Positions 55,082 to 64,000 of a DNA stretch of 64,000 nt are shown here, piece after piece. The stretch is from Neisseriaceae bacterium CLB008 (GTDB lineage: Bacteria > Pseudomonadota > Gammaproteobacteria > Burkholderiales > Neisseriaceae), in assembly GCA_041228285.1 (NCBI GenBank), contig CP166133.1, positions 2,265,380 to 2,329,379 of the forward strand, read 5' to 3'. A program made the translations under genes and the position numbers. The notes below the pieces were generated by a model. The model was not told where the DNA came from. It searched no databases and saw only the letters and a program-made list of their open reading frames with translations. Each line of letters begins with the position of its first letter. The first letter of the stretch is position 1.

Positions 55082-56854
55082 CTAGCGCTTACGCATCGGT
55101 GGTAAGTCGGTGCACACGCCTAAGGCTACTTCGGCCGCCATGCCGATGCTCTCACCCAAGGTTGGGTGGGGGTGAATGGTTTTACCAATGTCTTCTGCAT
55201 CACAGCCCATTTCAATCGCCAAGCACAGCTCGCCAATCATGTCGCCGGCGTTGGTGCCCACGATGCTGCCCCCGATGATGAGGCCACTTTCAGCGTCAAA
55301 AATCAGCTTCGTCATGCCTTCGTCACGGCCGTTGGCAATGGCGCGACCAGAAGCAGCCCAAGGGAAGACGGCTTTGGTGATGGCGATGCCTTTTTCCTTG
55401 GCCAAATCTTCGGTCATACCCACCCATGCCACTTCAGGGTCGGTGTAGGCCACGCCAGGAATCACGCGGGCGTCGAAATAGGCTTTATGGCCGGCAGCGT
55501 TCTCAGCGGCTACATGACCTTCATGTACGGCCTTATGCGCCAACATAGGCTGGCCTACAATGTCGCCAATGGCAAAGATGTGCGGCACATTGGTGCGCAT
55601 TTGCTTGTCGACCTCGATGAAGCCGCGATCAGTCACGGCCACGCCCGCCTTATCGGCACCGATGAGTAAGCCATTAGGCGCACGGCCGGCGGCCACTAGA
55701 ACCAAATCATAGCGCTGTGGTTCAGCTGGTGCTTTAGCGCCTTCGAAGGTCACATAAATGCCGTCTTCTTTGGCCTCTACTGCCGTGGTCTTGGTGTTCA
55801 GCATGATGTTGTCAAAGCGAGGCGCATTCATTTTTTGCCACACTTTAACCAAGTCGCGGTCGGCGCCTTGCATCAAGCCATCTTGCATTTCCACCACGTC
55901 TAGGCGTGCGCCTAGGGTAGAGTATACGGTGCCCATTTCTAGGCCGATGATGCCGCCACCAATGATCAACATTTTTTCAGGAATGCTGGCCAACTCAAGA
56001 GCACCGGTTGAATCCACAATGCGTGGGTCTTGCGGGATAAACGGCAGATTCACCACGCGGCTACCGGCCGCAATGATGGCTTGTTTAAAGCGCACTACCT
56101 GTTTTTCACCCGTTTGCGCTTGGCCCTCACCGCTGGTCAAGGCCACTTCTAAATGATGTGCGCCTGCAAACTGTGCCAAACCACGAATCACGTCGACTTT
56201 ACGGGCCTTGGCCATGCCGGCCAAACCAGTGGTCAATTTACCGGTTACGCTGCTTTTGTACGCGCGTAATGCGTCTAAATCAATTTCTGGCTCAGGATAT
56301 TTAATCCCGTTTTTGGCCAAATGTTTGACTTCATCAATCACCGCAGCATTGTGCAGCAAGGCTTTAGAGGGAATACACCCCACGTTCAAACACACGCCGC
56401 CTAAAGTGGCGTAACGCTCAACCAAGGCCACTTTCAAGCCTAAGTCGGCGGCTCTAAAGGCGGCAGAGTAACCACCAGGGCCTGCGCCCAACACCACTAA
56501 ATCGTAATCAGCATCAGCACTACCGGCAAATTCAGCAGCGGCAGGCGCGGCCTTAGCTGCAGCAGGTGCAGCCGCCGCAGGCGCTTCGACCGTTTTGGTT
56601 TCGGCCTGAGCCGCACCAGCGGCTTCGATCAGGGCGATCACATCGCCTTCGCTGACCTTATCGCCGACTTTAATCTTCACCGCCGTCACCACGCCAGCCT
56701 GATCAGCAGGCACGTCCATGGTGGCTTTATCGGTTTCTAAGGTGATCAAGCCATCTTCTAGGGCAACGGTGTCGCCAACCTGAATCATCACGTCAATCAC
56801 GTCCACGTTGGCACTGCCGCCAATATCAGGGACTTTTAATTCAATTACGCTCAT
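55082..56854 (-). CDS. lpdA: Dihydrolipoyl dehydrogenase with N-terminal lipoyl domain (PDH E3)
   Basis: Reoxidises dihydrolipoamide in the pyruvate dehydrogenase complex with FAD and NAD+. The 590 residues begin with a lipoyl domain (about 1-80; lipoylated Lys43 in ETDKATM). An Ala/Pro linker (about 81-120) and the E3 flavoprotein follow. The latter has the redox pair Cys155 and Cys160 in GGVCLNVGCIPS, a GGGIIGLEMG NAD motif and the C-terminal His-Glu in HPHPTLGE. A lipoyl domain fused to E3 is known in Neisseria and some other betaproteobacteria. I choose the ATG at 56854 (MSVIELKVPDIGG). Last gene of the operon, 69 bases after aceF. Confidence 0.95.
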   Translation of the reverse strand: MSVIELKVPDIGGSANVDVIDVMIQVGDTVALEDGLITLETDKATMDVPADQAGVVTAVKIKVGDKVSEGDVIALIEAAGAAQAETKTVEAPAAAAPAAAKAAPAAAEFAGSADADYDLVVLGAGPGGYSAAFRAADLGLKVALVERYATLGGVCLNVGCIPSKALLHNAAVIDEVKHLAKNGIKYPEPEIDLDALRAYKSSVTGKLTTGLAGMAKARKVDVIRGLAQFAGAHHLEVALTSGEGQAQTGEKQVVRFKQAIIAAGSRVVNLPFIPQDPRIVDSTGALELASIPEKMLIIGGGIIGLEMGTVYSTLGARLDVVEMQDGLMQGADRDLVKVWQKMNAPRFDNIMLNTKTTAVEAKEDGIYVTFEGAKAPAEPQRYDLVLVAAGRAPNGLLIGADKAGVAVTDRGFIEVDKQMRTNVPHIFAIGDIVGQPMLAHKAVHEGHVAAENAAGHKAYFDARVIPGVAYTDPEVAWVGMTEDLAKEKGIAITKAVFPWAASGRAIANGRDEGMTKLIFDAESGLIIGGSIVGTNAGDMIGELCLAIEMGCDAEDIGKTIHPHPTLGESIGMAAEVALGVCTDLPPMRKR

Positions 56855-56923
56855 AAGTTTTCCTTTACTTACCACAAAAGGCAAACGACCCAGCACCATC
56901 ACGGGCTGAGTCGTTAAGCGGCA

Positions 56924-58567
56924 TTACAGAACCAAGCGACGAATGTCACCTAATAGTTTGGCCAAGTACACGGTAAAGCGCGCTGCTGCTGCGCCATCGA
57001 TCACGCGGTGATCAAACGACAACGACAGTGGGCACATCAAGCGTGGCTCAAATTCTTTGCCATTCCATACGGGTTTCATTTGTGACTTACACACGCCCAA
57101 AATGGCCACTTCTGGCGCATTAATGATAGGTGTAAAGCTGGTGCCGCCAATGCCGCCCAAGCTAGAAATGGTAAAGCCAGCGCCTTGCATGTCGGTGATG
57201 CCTAATTTGCCTTCGCGGGCTTTCAACGACAGCTCGGTTAACTCTTGCGAAATTTCTTTCAGGCCTTTTTTGTCCACGTTTTTGATCACGGGCACAACCA
57301 AACCGTTAGGCGTGTCGGCCGCAAAGCCGATATTGAAGTATTTCTTCAAGATCAAATCGTCGCCGTCTAGAGAAGAATTAAACTCTGGGAAGGCTTTTAA
57401 AGCTTCAACCGACGCTTTAATGATGAAGGCCAAAGGCGACATCTTGGTGCCTTCGCGCGCCCACTCTTGATTCATTTGCTGACGGAAGGCTTCTAGCTCG
57501 GTCATGTCCGCTTCGTCGTTAAAGGTCACATGAGGGATCATGGCCCAGTTACGAGACAGGTTCTGACCTGAAATGCGCTGAATTTTGCTCAATGGCTGTA
57601 CTTCGACTTCACCGAACTTACTGAAGTCAACTTTTGGCCATGGCAATAGATCAAGACCGCCGCCTAGGCTGCCGACGCTGCTGGCTTTGCTGCCAGAGTC
57701 GGTGGCTTGCATCACGCCTTTCACAAAGCCTTTAACGTCTTCGGCGATCACGCGCTTTTTATGGCCAGTGCCCTGCACACGGCCTAGATCAACGCCTAAT
57801 TCACGCGCTAGTTTACGCACCGATGGACCGGCATGCGCTTTAGCAAACGCTTCTTCGTTAATAGGGCTGTGGCCATAGCTTTCGATTGGGCGCGGCGCGT
57901 CCACTGCTGCAGCAGGCTTCGCCTTCACGCTGTTTTCATCAGACTTGGCTCGGGTTTCAGCGGTACTGGTGTCCACGGCCTTTGCTGGCGCGGCCGCTGG
58001 GGCTGAGCCGCTGCTTTCAACGGTAAGGATCACGCTGCCTTGGCTGACTTTATCACCCACGCTGACCTTCACGCTTTTCACCACGCCCGCCTTAGTGCTG
58101 GGTACGTCCATGGTGGCTTTGTCGGTTTCTAGGGTAATCAAAGTGTCGTCCACGGCAATGGTGTCGCCCACTTTAACCGCCACATCAATCACGTCTACAT
58201 TTTCAGAGCCGCCGATGTCTGGCACGACTTCGTTCACGACCTCGGTTGCTGCGGTTGCGGCAGCAGGCGCTGCAGCGGGTTCAGCAGTTTCGGCTGCCGG
58301 TGCGGACTCAGCAGCCGCTTGAGCGCCAGCGGCCTCAACCACCACCAAGACGTCGCCTTGGCTCACTTTACCGCCTACGGCGATTTTGATTTCTTTCACC
58401 ACGCCGGCCTGTTCGGCTGGCACGTCCATGGTGGCTTTGTCGGTTTCCAACGTCACTAAGGTGTCATCTACGGCAACGGTATCACCCACGCTCACCGCCA
58501 CATCAATCACGTCTACATTTTCTGCACCGCCAATGTCTGGGACCACTAATTCAATTGTTTGGCTCAT
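56924..58567 (-). CDS. aceF: Dihydrolipoyllysine-residue acetyltransferase (PDH E2)
   Basis: Core of the pyruvate dehydrogenase complex; transfers the acetyl group from lipoamide to CoA. The 547 residues contain two lipoyl domains (lipoylated Lys44 and Lys150, both in LETDKATMDVP) joined by Ala/Pro-rich linkers. A peripheral-subunit-binding domain follows (about 243-280, GPSVRKLARELGVDLGRVQGTGHKKRV), then the catalytic acyltransferase domain with His520 in FDHRVIDGAAAARF. Three lipoyl domains is the E. coli number, two is common in betaproteobacteria; with the lipoyl domain of LpdA the complex again has three kinds. Confidence 0.96.
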   Translation of the reverse strand: MSQTIELVVPDIGGAENVDVIDVAVSVGDTVAVDDTLVTLETDKATMDVPAEQAGVVKEIKIAVGGKVSQGDVLVVVEAAGAQAAAESAPAAETAEPAAAPAAATAATEVVNEVVPDIGGSENVDVIDVAVKVGDTIAVDDTLITLETDKATMDVPSTKAGVVKSVKVSVGDKVSQGSVILTVESSGSAPAAAPAKAVDTSTAETRAKSDENSVKAKPAAAVDAPRPIESYGHSPINEEAFAKAHAGPSVRKLARELGVDLGRVQGTGHKKRVIAEDVKGFVKGVMQATDSGSKASSVGSLGGGLDLLPWPKVDFSKFGEVEVQPLSKIQRISGQNLSRNWAMIPHVTFNDEADMTELEAFRQQMNQEWAREGTKMSPLAFIIKASVEALKAFPEFNSSLDGDDLILKKYFNIGFAADTPNGLVVPVIKNVDKKGLKEISQELTELSLKAREGKLGITDMQGAGFTISSLGGIGGTSFTPIINAPEVAILGVCKSQMKPVWNGKEFEPRLMCPLSLSFDHRVIDGAAAARFTVYLAKLLGDIRRLVL

Positions 58568-58630
58568 TGTCTTTCCTTTTACAGGCTGTTACTCAGCCTC
58601 AGTTGACATACTTTAACGCTATGCTTTTAC

Positions 58631-58679
58631 GTGCCCTGCACCGTGTTTAATGGCTCAGGGCACACCCTATTGAATAGGG
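58631..58679 (-). promoter_or_regulatory. Tandem hairpins between aceE and aceF
   Basis: GTGCCCTG (58631-58638) pairs with CAGGGCAC (58656-58663). CCCTATT (58665-58671) pairs with AATAGGG (58673-58679). Neither is followed by a T-run. They could stabilise or process the operon mRNA and set the E1:E2 ratio. Confidence 0.45.
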
Positions 58680-58680
58680 C

Positions 58681-61353
58681 TTAGCACAACCAGCTAGCAG
58701 TTTTGTCTGCGTTGATTTCGTATTTCGCAATGGCCTCAGCCACCACTTTCTTATCAACTTTGCCTTGTTTTGCTAAAGCATGTAAGGCGGCAATCACAAC
58801 GTGGTAGCGGTTCACCTCAAAGAATTCACGCAAGTTGGCGCGTGAATCACTGCGGCCAAAGCCATCGGTACCCAACACCACATAGTCGTGTTTTAAGTAG
58901 GCACGGATGCTTTCGGCTTGGGCGCGGATGTAGTCCGTGGTCGCCACAACAGGACCTTCACGGCCTTCAAGCTGCTGTACCACAAACGGTACTTTTTCTT
59001 CGTCTAATGGGTGTAAGCGGTTGTGGCGCTCAATGGCCATGGCTTCACGTTGCAACTCATTAAATGAAGTCACGCTCCAAATGTCGGCATCCACACCGAA
59101 ATCGGCCTTCAATAGGTCGGCAGCGGCAATCGCTTCATTCAAGATCACGCCAGAACCCATTAATTGTACTTTCAGCTTGCCTTGTTCGCCTTCTTTCAAG
59201 CAGTACATACCCTTAATGATTTCTTCTTTAATGCCTTCTTTTTCAGGCATGGCTGGGTGAGCGTAGTTTTCATTCATCAAGGTCAAGTAGTAGAACACGT
59301 CTTCTTGTTCTACGTACATACGACGCAAGCCATCTTGAATGATCACGGCTAACTCATAGGCAAACGTTGGGTCGTAGCTCACGCAGTTCGGAATCAGCGC
59401 CGCTTGAATCAAGCTGTGGCCATCTTCGTGCTGTAAGCCTTCACCGTTCAAGGTGGTCCGACCAGCGGTGCCGCCGAGCAAGAAGCCACGGGCACGCATG
59501 TCGCCCGCTGCCCAGGCTAAGTCGCCCACGCGTTGGAAGCCAAACATTGAGTAGTAGATGTAGAACGGAATCATCGGGGTGTCGTTGTTGGCATAGCTGG
59601 TGGCCGCAGCAATCCATGAACTCATGGCGCCTGGCTCGTTAATGCCCTCTTGGAACACTTGACCGTCTTTAGATTCTTTATAGAACATCAGTTGATCGTG
59701 GTCTTGTGGCACGTAGTTTTGGCCTTTGGTGTTCCAAATGCCGTACTGACGGAACATGCCTTCCATACCAAAGGTACGGCTTTCGTCCGGTACGATGGGC
59801 ACGATGCGCTTGCCAACCTGTTTGTCTTTCAGCAAGGTGTTCAAAATACGAACAAAGGCCATCGTGGTCGAGAACTCACGCTCACCGCTGGATTTAAGCT
59901 GGGCGTCAAAGGCAGACAGCGCAGGAATCGGCAGGGCTTCCGTGCTCGGCACGCGACGAGGTAAATAGCCACCTAAAGCAGCGCGGCGTTCGCGCAAATA
60001 CTTCATTTCTGGGCTGTCTTCGTCTGGACGGTAGTAAGGAGGGTTGGTTTCCAACTGTTCGTCGGTAACCGGGATATTGAAGCGGTCACGGAAGCGACGC
60101 AGCGATTCAATGTCCATTTTCTTGGCTTGGTGAGCGGTATTTTGTGCTTCACCAGAAGCGCCCATGCCGTAACCTTTAATGGTTTTGGCCAAAATCACGG
60201 TCGGACGACCGTTGGCGTTACGGGTGGCTTCATGGTAGGCCGCGTACACTTTATGTGGGTCATGACCACCGCGGTTCAAGTGCCAAACTTCTTCGTCTGA
60301 CATGTTTGCCACCATGGCTTTTAGTTCAGGGTATTTACCAAAGAACTCTTCGCGTACATAAGCACCGTCGCGAGATTTAAAGGTTTGGTAGTCACCGTCA
60401 ACGCACTCTTCCATGCGCTGTTTCAATAGATTATCGTGGTCTTGCGCCAACAACGCATCCCAACGGCTGCCCCAGATCACTTTTAATACGTTCCAGCCGG
60501 CGCCGCGGAAGTTGCCTTCTAGCTCTTGAATGATTTTGCCGTTACCGCGTACAGGGCCGTCAAGGCGCTGTAGGTTACAGTTAACCACAAAAATCAAGTT
60601 GTCTAGGCCTTCGCGAGAAGCCAATGAAATCGCGCCTTTACTTTCAGGCTCATCCATTTCGCCATCGCCACAGAATACCCAAACCTTACGGCCTTTGGTC
60701 TTGGCTAGGCCACGAGACTCTAAGTATTTCAAGAAGCGGGCTTGATAGATCGCCATCAATGGGCCCAAGCCCATAGACACGGTTGGGAACTGCCAGAAGT
60801 CCGGCATCAACCATGGGTGTGGATAAGAAGGAATGCCTTCGCCGTCAACTTCTTGACGGAAGTTGTCCAACTGCTTCTCTTCTAGGCGGCCTTCTAAGAA
60901 CGCACGGGCGTAAATACCAGGCGAAGAATGGCCTTGGATGAATACTAGATCGCCTTCATGGTCATCGCTCTTCGCGCGCCAGAAGTGGTTAAAGCCTACG
61001 TCGTATAGGGTGGCGGCAGACTGGAAGGAGGCAATATGGCCACCTAGCTCTAAGTCTTTTTCACCAGCACGTAAAACCATAGCAATGGCATTCCAACGAA
61101 TGAAAGAGCGCAAGCGGTGCTCTAATTCATGGTCTCCCGGTGATTTTTGCTCTTTGCCCACCGGAATGGTGTTCAAGTAAGCGGTGGTCGCATCAAAAGG
61201 CAGGTGGACGCCTCGGCGACGGGTGTACTTAACCAGGTTCTCCAACAGGTAGTGTGCCCGCTCTGGGCCTTCGGCCTCTAAAACTGAAGCAATTGAATCT
61301 AACCATTCTTGAGTTTCAATCGGATCGATGTCGTTGGTGATGTTCGTTGCCAT
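58681..61353 (-). CDS. aceE: Pyruvate dehydrogenase E1 component (homodimeric type)
   Basis: ThDP-dependent decarboxylation of pyruvate and transfer of the acetyl unit to E2-lipoamide. The 890 residues show the AceE start NDIDPIETQEWLDSIASVLE, HFWRAKSDDHEGDLVFIQGHSSPGIYARAFLEGR, the ThDP/Mg motif GDGEMDEPESKG...NCNLQRLDGPVRGNGKI and QDGLRRMYVEQEDVFYYLTLMNENY. Length and order equal E. coli AceE. First gene of aceE-aceF-lpdA; the promoter and a 16-bp palindrome lie upstream. No pdhR-like regulator is adjacent. Confidence 0.97.
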   Translation of the reverse strand: MATNITNDIDPIETQEWLDSIASVLEAEGPERAHYLLENLVKYTRRRGVHLPFDATTAYLNTIPVGKEQKSPGDHELEHRLRSFIRWNAIAMVLRAGEKDLELGGHIASFQSAATLYDVGFNHFWRAKSDDHEGDLVFIQGHSSPGIYARAFLEGRLEEKQLDNFRQEVDGEGIPSYPHPWLMPDFWQFPTVSMGLGPLMAIYQARFLKYLESRGLAKTKGRKVWVFCGDGEMDEPESKGAISLASREGLDNLIFVVNCNLQRLDGPVRGNGKIIQELEGNFRGAGWNVLKVIWGSRWDALLAQDHDNLLKQRMEECVDGDYQTFKSRDGAYVREEFFGKYPELKAMVANMSDEEVWHLNRGGHDPHKVYAAYHEATRNANGRPTVILAKTIKGYGMGASGEAQNTAHQAKKMDIESLRRFRDRFNIPVTDEQLETNPPYYRPDEDSPEMKYLRERRAALGGYLPRRVPSTEALPIPALSAFDAQLKSSGEREFSTTMAFVRILNTLLKDKQVGKRIVPIVPDESRTFGMEGMFRQYGIWNTKGQNYVPQDHDQLMFYKESKDGQVFQEGINEPGAMSSWIAAATSYANNDTPMIPFYIYYSMFGFQRVGDLAWAAGDMRARGFLLGGTAGRTTLNGEGLQHEDGHSLIQAALIPNCVSYDPTFAYELAVIIQDGLRRMYVEQEDVFYYLTLMNENYAHPAMPEKEGIKEEIIKGMYCLKEGEQGKLKVQLMGSGVILNEAIAAADLLKADFGVDADIWSVTSFNELQREAMAIERHNRLHPLDEEKVPFVVQQLEGREGPVVATTDYIRAQAESIRAYLKHDYVVLGTDGFGRSDSRANLREFFEVNRYHVVIAALHALAKQGKVDKKVVAEAIAKYEINADKTASWLC

Positions 61354-61483
61354 AACTTTGTCCTTATCATGCTGATGTACCCCATAAAACAGGCTATCTC
61401 CTGAATTATTATGATTAACCTGTACGCTTTAGGGGGCCAAAACAAACACTCATGTTTTAATATGAACGTCTATGAAAATTATT

Positions 61484-61499
61484 TTTTCGAATTCGAAAA
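61484..61499. promoter_or_regulatory. 16-bp perfect palindrome downstream of the aceE promoter
   Basis: TTTTCGAATTCGAAAA, located about +13 to +28 relative to the predicted start of transcription. Its position fits a repressor operator. It does not match the PdhR consensus of E. coli. Confidence 0.45.
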
Positions 61500-61518
61500 C
61501 AAACGCATTCTTACGCTC

Positions 61519-61547
61519 ATTCTAACCGTTTTTTTGATTATGGGTAA
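61519..61547 (-). promoter_or_regulatory. Candidate promoter of aceE-aceF-lpdA
   Basis: On the minus strand TTACCC (61547-61542), a 17-base spacer and TAGAAT (61524-61519). The -10 box is good and the -35 box poor, suggesting activator help or a moderate basal promoter. Confidence 0.45.
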
Positions 61548-61766
61548 GTATTTGCCTTCATTTGTCGTCACTTTGGCGACATATTGCGCTGCAACACGCT
61601 GTATTCCCTAGCCAATTCAGACTGGGGTTTTGGCGTTTTGATGCGCATGGCAAAATCCATTCACCAAAATCTTATCTTAGCACTTCAGAGCACAAACTCT
61701 ATAAAAAATAATTTTAAGCCAAAATTTATGTTCAAAAAACAACATATTAACCACATCGTCAAAACA

Positions 61767-61797
61767 TAAAAAAAGGCACGACCTAAACGGCCATGCC
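61767..61797 (-). terminator. Terminator of ubiJ-ubiB
   Basis: Minus strand: GGCATGGCC-GTTTA-GGTCGTGCC (9 bp with two G-T pairs), followed by seven Ts. Confidence 0.8.
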
Positions 61798-61817
61798 TTT
61801 CCTTTTAGCGCTTCATG

Positions 61818-63350
61818 CTAGCGAAATAATTGCCAAAGCAATAAAGCCAGCAACAAACAGCTAATCACACCCAAATAAAAATTTTGTTTCTTTTGGGTGC
61901 GCATCAGCTCAATATAGCCGTTAATCAGCAGTGCTTGCTTGTCATCATTGACCAATTCCGAGATTCGCCGCGGCAACGTGGGCAAAATCGTCGCCCATTC
62001 TGGCGCCTCATGCTTGAGCGTTCGCCACAGTGCTTTAGGCCCTACCTGCCCTGACATCCAACGGGTTAGGAACGGCTTAGCCGTAGCCCATAAATCCAGC
62101 TCAGGATCTAGCTCGCGCCCTAGCCCCTCAATGTTCAACAAAGTTTTTTGCAGCAACACCAGCTGTGGTTGAATCTCAACGTCGAAACGGCGGCTGGTTT
62201 CAAATAAGCGCATCAACACCAAGCCAAACGATATTTGCGCCAAAGGCTTGTTAAAAATCGGCTCACACACGGTACGCACCGCTGCGGCCAATTCTTCTGG
62301 GTGCGTGTCTTTAGGTACCCAGCCCGACTCAATGTGGGCCGTGGCCACGCGATGGTAATCGCGGTTAAAGAAGGCCAAAAAGTTAATCGCCAAATAGCGC
62401 TTGTCGTATTCGGTCAAGGTGCCGACAATGCCAAAATCGATGGCAATGTAACGGCCATCGTCGGCCACCATGATGTTGCCTGGATGCATATCGGCATGAA
62501 AAAATCCATTTTTAAAGACTTGGGTAAAGAAGATCTCCACCCCAAAGCGCGCCAACTGCTTGAAATCGATGTTTTTGGCTCTGAGGGTCTCCACATCAGA
62601 AATCGGCGTGCCGTCCATCCACTCGATGGTCAACACATTGCGCGCGCAATAGTCAAAATACACGTCGGGCACGATCAGCATGTCGCTGTCTTTAAACTGA
62701 CGCCCCAATAGGCTGGCGTTGGCCGCCTCGTTCATTAGGTCTAATTCGTCATGCAGGTATTTATCGAACTCGGCCACCACTTCGCGCGGGCGCAAACGCT
62801 TGCCGTCGGGTAAAAAGCGCTCGGCCAAGCGTGCGAATACGCCCAAAAGCGCCAAATCCTGCTCAATAATCGGCTTGATTTTAGGGCGCAAGACCTTCAC
62901 CGCCACTTTTTGCCCTTTGCCACCGTCCTCATCATATAGATAAGCTTGATGCACCTGCGCCACTGAAGCACTGGCCACAGGCTCAACCGTAAACTCGGCA
63001 TATAGCTCAGACACAGGGCGGCCAAAGGCCGCTTCTACAATGGCCTGCGCTTCGGCCCCGGCAAACGGGGGGACTTTATCCTGCAGCAGCGCCAGCTGAT
63101 CGGCATAGTCTGGCGGTAAGAGGTCGCGCCGAGTCGACAGCACTTGGCCAAACTTCACAAAGATGGGCCCTAGGCTCTCCAGCGCCAGATGCAGCCGTTG
63201 CGGCAGCGGCATGGCCTTACGCGGAATAGGCACGCAACGGCACAGCGTACGTAGCCAAAAACGATTTTTTAACTGGGGTAATAATAATTCAATCAGGCCA
63301 AACCGATACACGGTGCGGCTGATGGTGTAAAACCGACTGATCCATTTCAT
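61818..63350 (-). CDS. ubiB: Ubiquinone biosynthesis ATPase/kinase-like protein
   Basis: Atypical ADCK/ABC1 kinase-like ATPase required for ubiquinone synthesis, thought to help extract or organise lipid intermediates at the inner membrane. The 510-residue protein has the diagnostic KxGQ motif ([18 protein letters not shown]), the Lys of VAVKVLRP, the ExD motif in [19 protein letters not shown] and the DFG-like metal site [16 protein letters not shown]-terminal transmembrane anchor ([20 protein letters not shown]) follows. It follows ubiJ at 12 bases in the usual ubiE-ubiJ-ubiB order; ubiE would lie beyond the window. Confidence 0.95.
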   Translation of the reverse strand: MKWISRFYTISRTVYRFGLIELLLPQLKNRFWLRTLCRCVPIPRKAMPLPQRLHLALESLGPIFVKFGQVLSTRRDLLPPDYADQLALLQDKVPPFAGAEAQAIVEAAFGRPVSELYAEFTVEPVASASVAQVHQAYLYDEDGGKGQKVAVKVLRPKIKPIIEQDLALLGVFARLAERFLPDGKRLRPREVVAEFDKYLHDELDLMNEAANASLLGRQFKDSDMLIVPDVYFDYCARNVLTIEWMDGTPISDVETLRAKNIDFKQLARFGVEIFFTQVFKNGFFHADMHPGNIMVADDGRYIAIDFGIVGTLTEYDKRYLAINFLAFFNRDYHRVATAHIESGWVPKDTHPEELAAAVRTVCEPIFNKPLAQISFGLVLMRLFETSRRFDVEIQPQLVLLQKTLLNIEGLGRELDPELDLWATAKPFLTRWMSGQVGPKALWRTLKHEAPEWATILPTLPRRISELVNDDKQALLINGYIELMRTQKKQNFYLGVISCLLLALLLWQLFR

Positions 63351-63362
63351 GAGCTGTTCTTT

Positions 63363-63932
63363 TTATTTGGTTGGCGACGCCGTCGCGGTGAGTTTGGCTA
63401 AGCGGGCGTCCAATCTAGCCACGTCATCTTTGAGTTCATCAACGGCAGTAGACCACAGGTCGAAGTCGGCCTTCGCCACCATGGGCGCATTGGCCTCATG
63501 GGCATAGTCTTGTACTTGACCGACAAAACGTGATTTTCCCTGTAGCAGTTGCTGCTTGAGGCCATCTACGCGGCTCATGATGCTGCCGGCCAAGCCATCG
63601 CCCACCACGCGGGCTAAATCTTGCCCAGGGTAATAACGCACTTCACCTAAAATCGGCAACAGCGCCATGCCCAAACCATGATCGCCCGTGATCACCACAT
63701 CGCCCACGCTCGGGCTTTGCTGCTGGGCCACTTTGATTAAGGCACTGTCTAAAAACTGGACCGTCACTTCTGGCTCAGTCGTGGCCGCATCCACAAAGCC
63801 ATCGTGGGCAATCACAAGCGTGGCGCCCAAAAGCGGCGTATTGAGGGCAAAAACACGGCCGTGATGCACGCTCATGGCCTGCTTGAGTTCTGGATTTTGC
63901 TGTAATAAATGATTCAATAAGGCAGAGAACAT
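63363..63932 (-). CDS. ubiJ: Ubiquinone biosynthesis accessory factor UbiJ (SCP2 domain)
   Basis: A 189-residue protein with an N-terminal SCP2 lipid-binding domain (about residues 10-110: NTPLLGATLVIAHDGFVDAATTEPEVTVQF...VGDVVITGDHGLGMALLPILGEVRYYPGQDLARVVGD) and a C-terminal helical coiled segment (DFDLWSTAVDELKDDVARLDARLAKL). UbiJ with UbiK organises the soluble Ubi complex that modifies the quinone ring. Its place directly before ubiB supports the call. The 68 bases to the window end contain its upstream region. Confidence 0.9.
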   Translation of the reverse strand: MFSALLNHLLQQNPELKQAMSVHHGRVFALNTPLLGATLVIAHDGFVDAATTEPEVTVQFLDSALIKVAQQQSPSVGDVVITGDHGLGMALLPILGEVRYYPGQDLARVVGDGLAGSIMSRVDGLKQQLLQGKSRFVGQVQDYAHEANAPMVAKADFDLWSTAVDELKDDVARLDARLAKLTATASPTK

Positions 63933-64000
63933 ACGCTTACCTCAGATTAGTCAGGGCTCAATTGTACCATTAAGACCCTACGCCCTACTTCTTTAAATCA

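Larger units (their letters stand above)
61354..61766. other. Leader and promoter region of aceE
   Basis: About 410 bases without a credible gene; two short plus-strand frames here look accidental. It contains a candidate minus-strand promoter (61519-61547) and a palindrome (61484-61499), giving an mRNA leader of roughly 155 bases for aceE. Confidence 0.5.

Noticed and set aside
61411-61769. Two short plus-strand frames upstream of aceE
   Set aside because: AT-rich, no ribosome sites, and they overlap the promoter and palindrome of the minus-strand operon.
1-64000. Neisseria-type DNA-uptake sequences
   Set aside because: I looked for GCCGTCTGAA and common dialects, especially in terminators, and saw none; partial matches such as GGCCTGAA are isolated.
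1-64000. tRNA or rRNA genes, CRISPR arrays, insertion sequences, prophage
   Set aside because: No cloverleaf-like sequence, no regularly spaced repeats, no transposase, integrase or phage structural gene was seen.

Overview
The window looks like an ordinary stretch of chromosome from a Gram-negative proteobacterium, most likely a betaproteobacterium of the Neisseriales or a close relative. The basis is inference from gene content: hemA-prfA; ppsA divergent from its regulator; an aceE-aceF-lpdA operon whose LpdA carries its own N-terminal lipoyl domain; UbiJ-UbiB; outer-membrane TonB receptors with Fur-type boxes; lipoproteins. I see no tRNA, rRNA, CRISPR array, prophage or insertion sequence. 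None of the classical Neisseria DNA-uptake words was seen in the terminators.

Layout. 0-5 kb: partial pdxH, hemA-prfA, a GNAT acetyltransferase and a trimethylamine monooxygenase. 5-11 kb: a Fur-type iron/haem block (TonB receptor, ChaN lipoprotein) followed by a periplasmic oligopeptidase B. 11-18 kb: ppsA/ppsR, a transglycosylase-like lipoprotein, fabI, yddG, a helix-hairpin-helix protein and mscL. 18-22 kb: SDR, LysR regulator, a sulfide:quinone-reductase-like flavoprotein with a DUF1641 partner, and a YegP-like protein. 22.9-31.2 kb: two tandem, diverged copies of a complete acetate module (DUF485, ActP, Acs). 31-35 kb: DUF445, then lemA and two TPM-domain genes. 34.6-38.7 kb: mgtA behind a long leader. 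38.8-43 kb: PEBP-like protein, uvrB, a small membrane protein and a LysR gene. 43-47.5 kb: an fdrA/DUF1116/DUF2877/DUF1097 operon. 47.5-54.8 kb: catecholate-type TonB receptor, lysC, rph/yicC and a repeat protein. 55-61.4 kb: the pyruvate dehydrogenase complex. 61.8-64 kb: ubiB-ubiJ.

Functionally, the window links central carbon flux (pyruvate to acetyl-CoA by PDH, acetate uptake and activation twice over, pyruvate to PEP by PpsA under PpsR control) with iron acquisition and ubiquinone synthesis.

The most interesting unannotated signal is upstream of mgtA. A short reading frame with a strong ribosome-binding site begins Met-Asp-Asp-Asp-Pro-Arg-Pro, an acidic/proline start like that of the E. 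coli MgtL leader peptide. Its stop codon lies in a sequence complementary to the mgtA start region. Two further proline-containing short frames lie upstream. This looks like an undescribed leader-peptide control of Mg2+ uptake. Other points of note are the tandem acetate-module duplication, the oxamate-transcarbamylase-like operon lacking its usual kinase, and the isolated trimethylamine monooxygenase.
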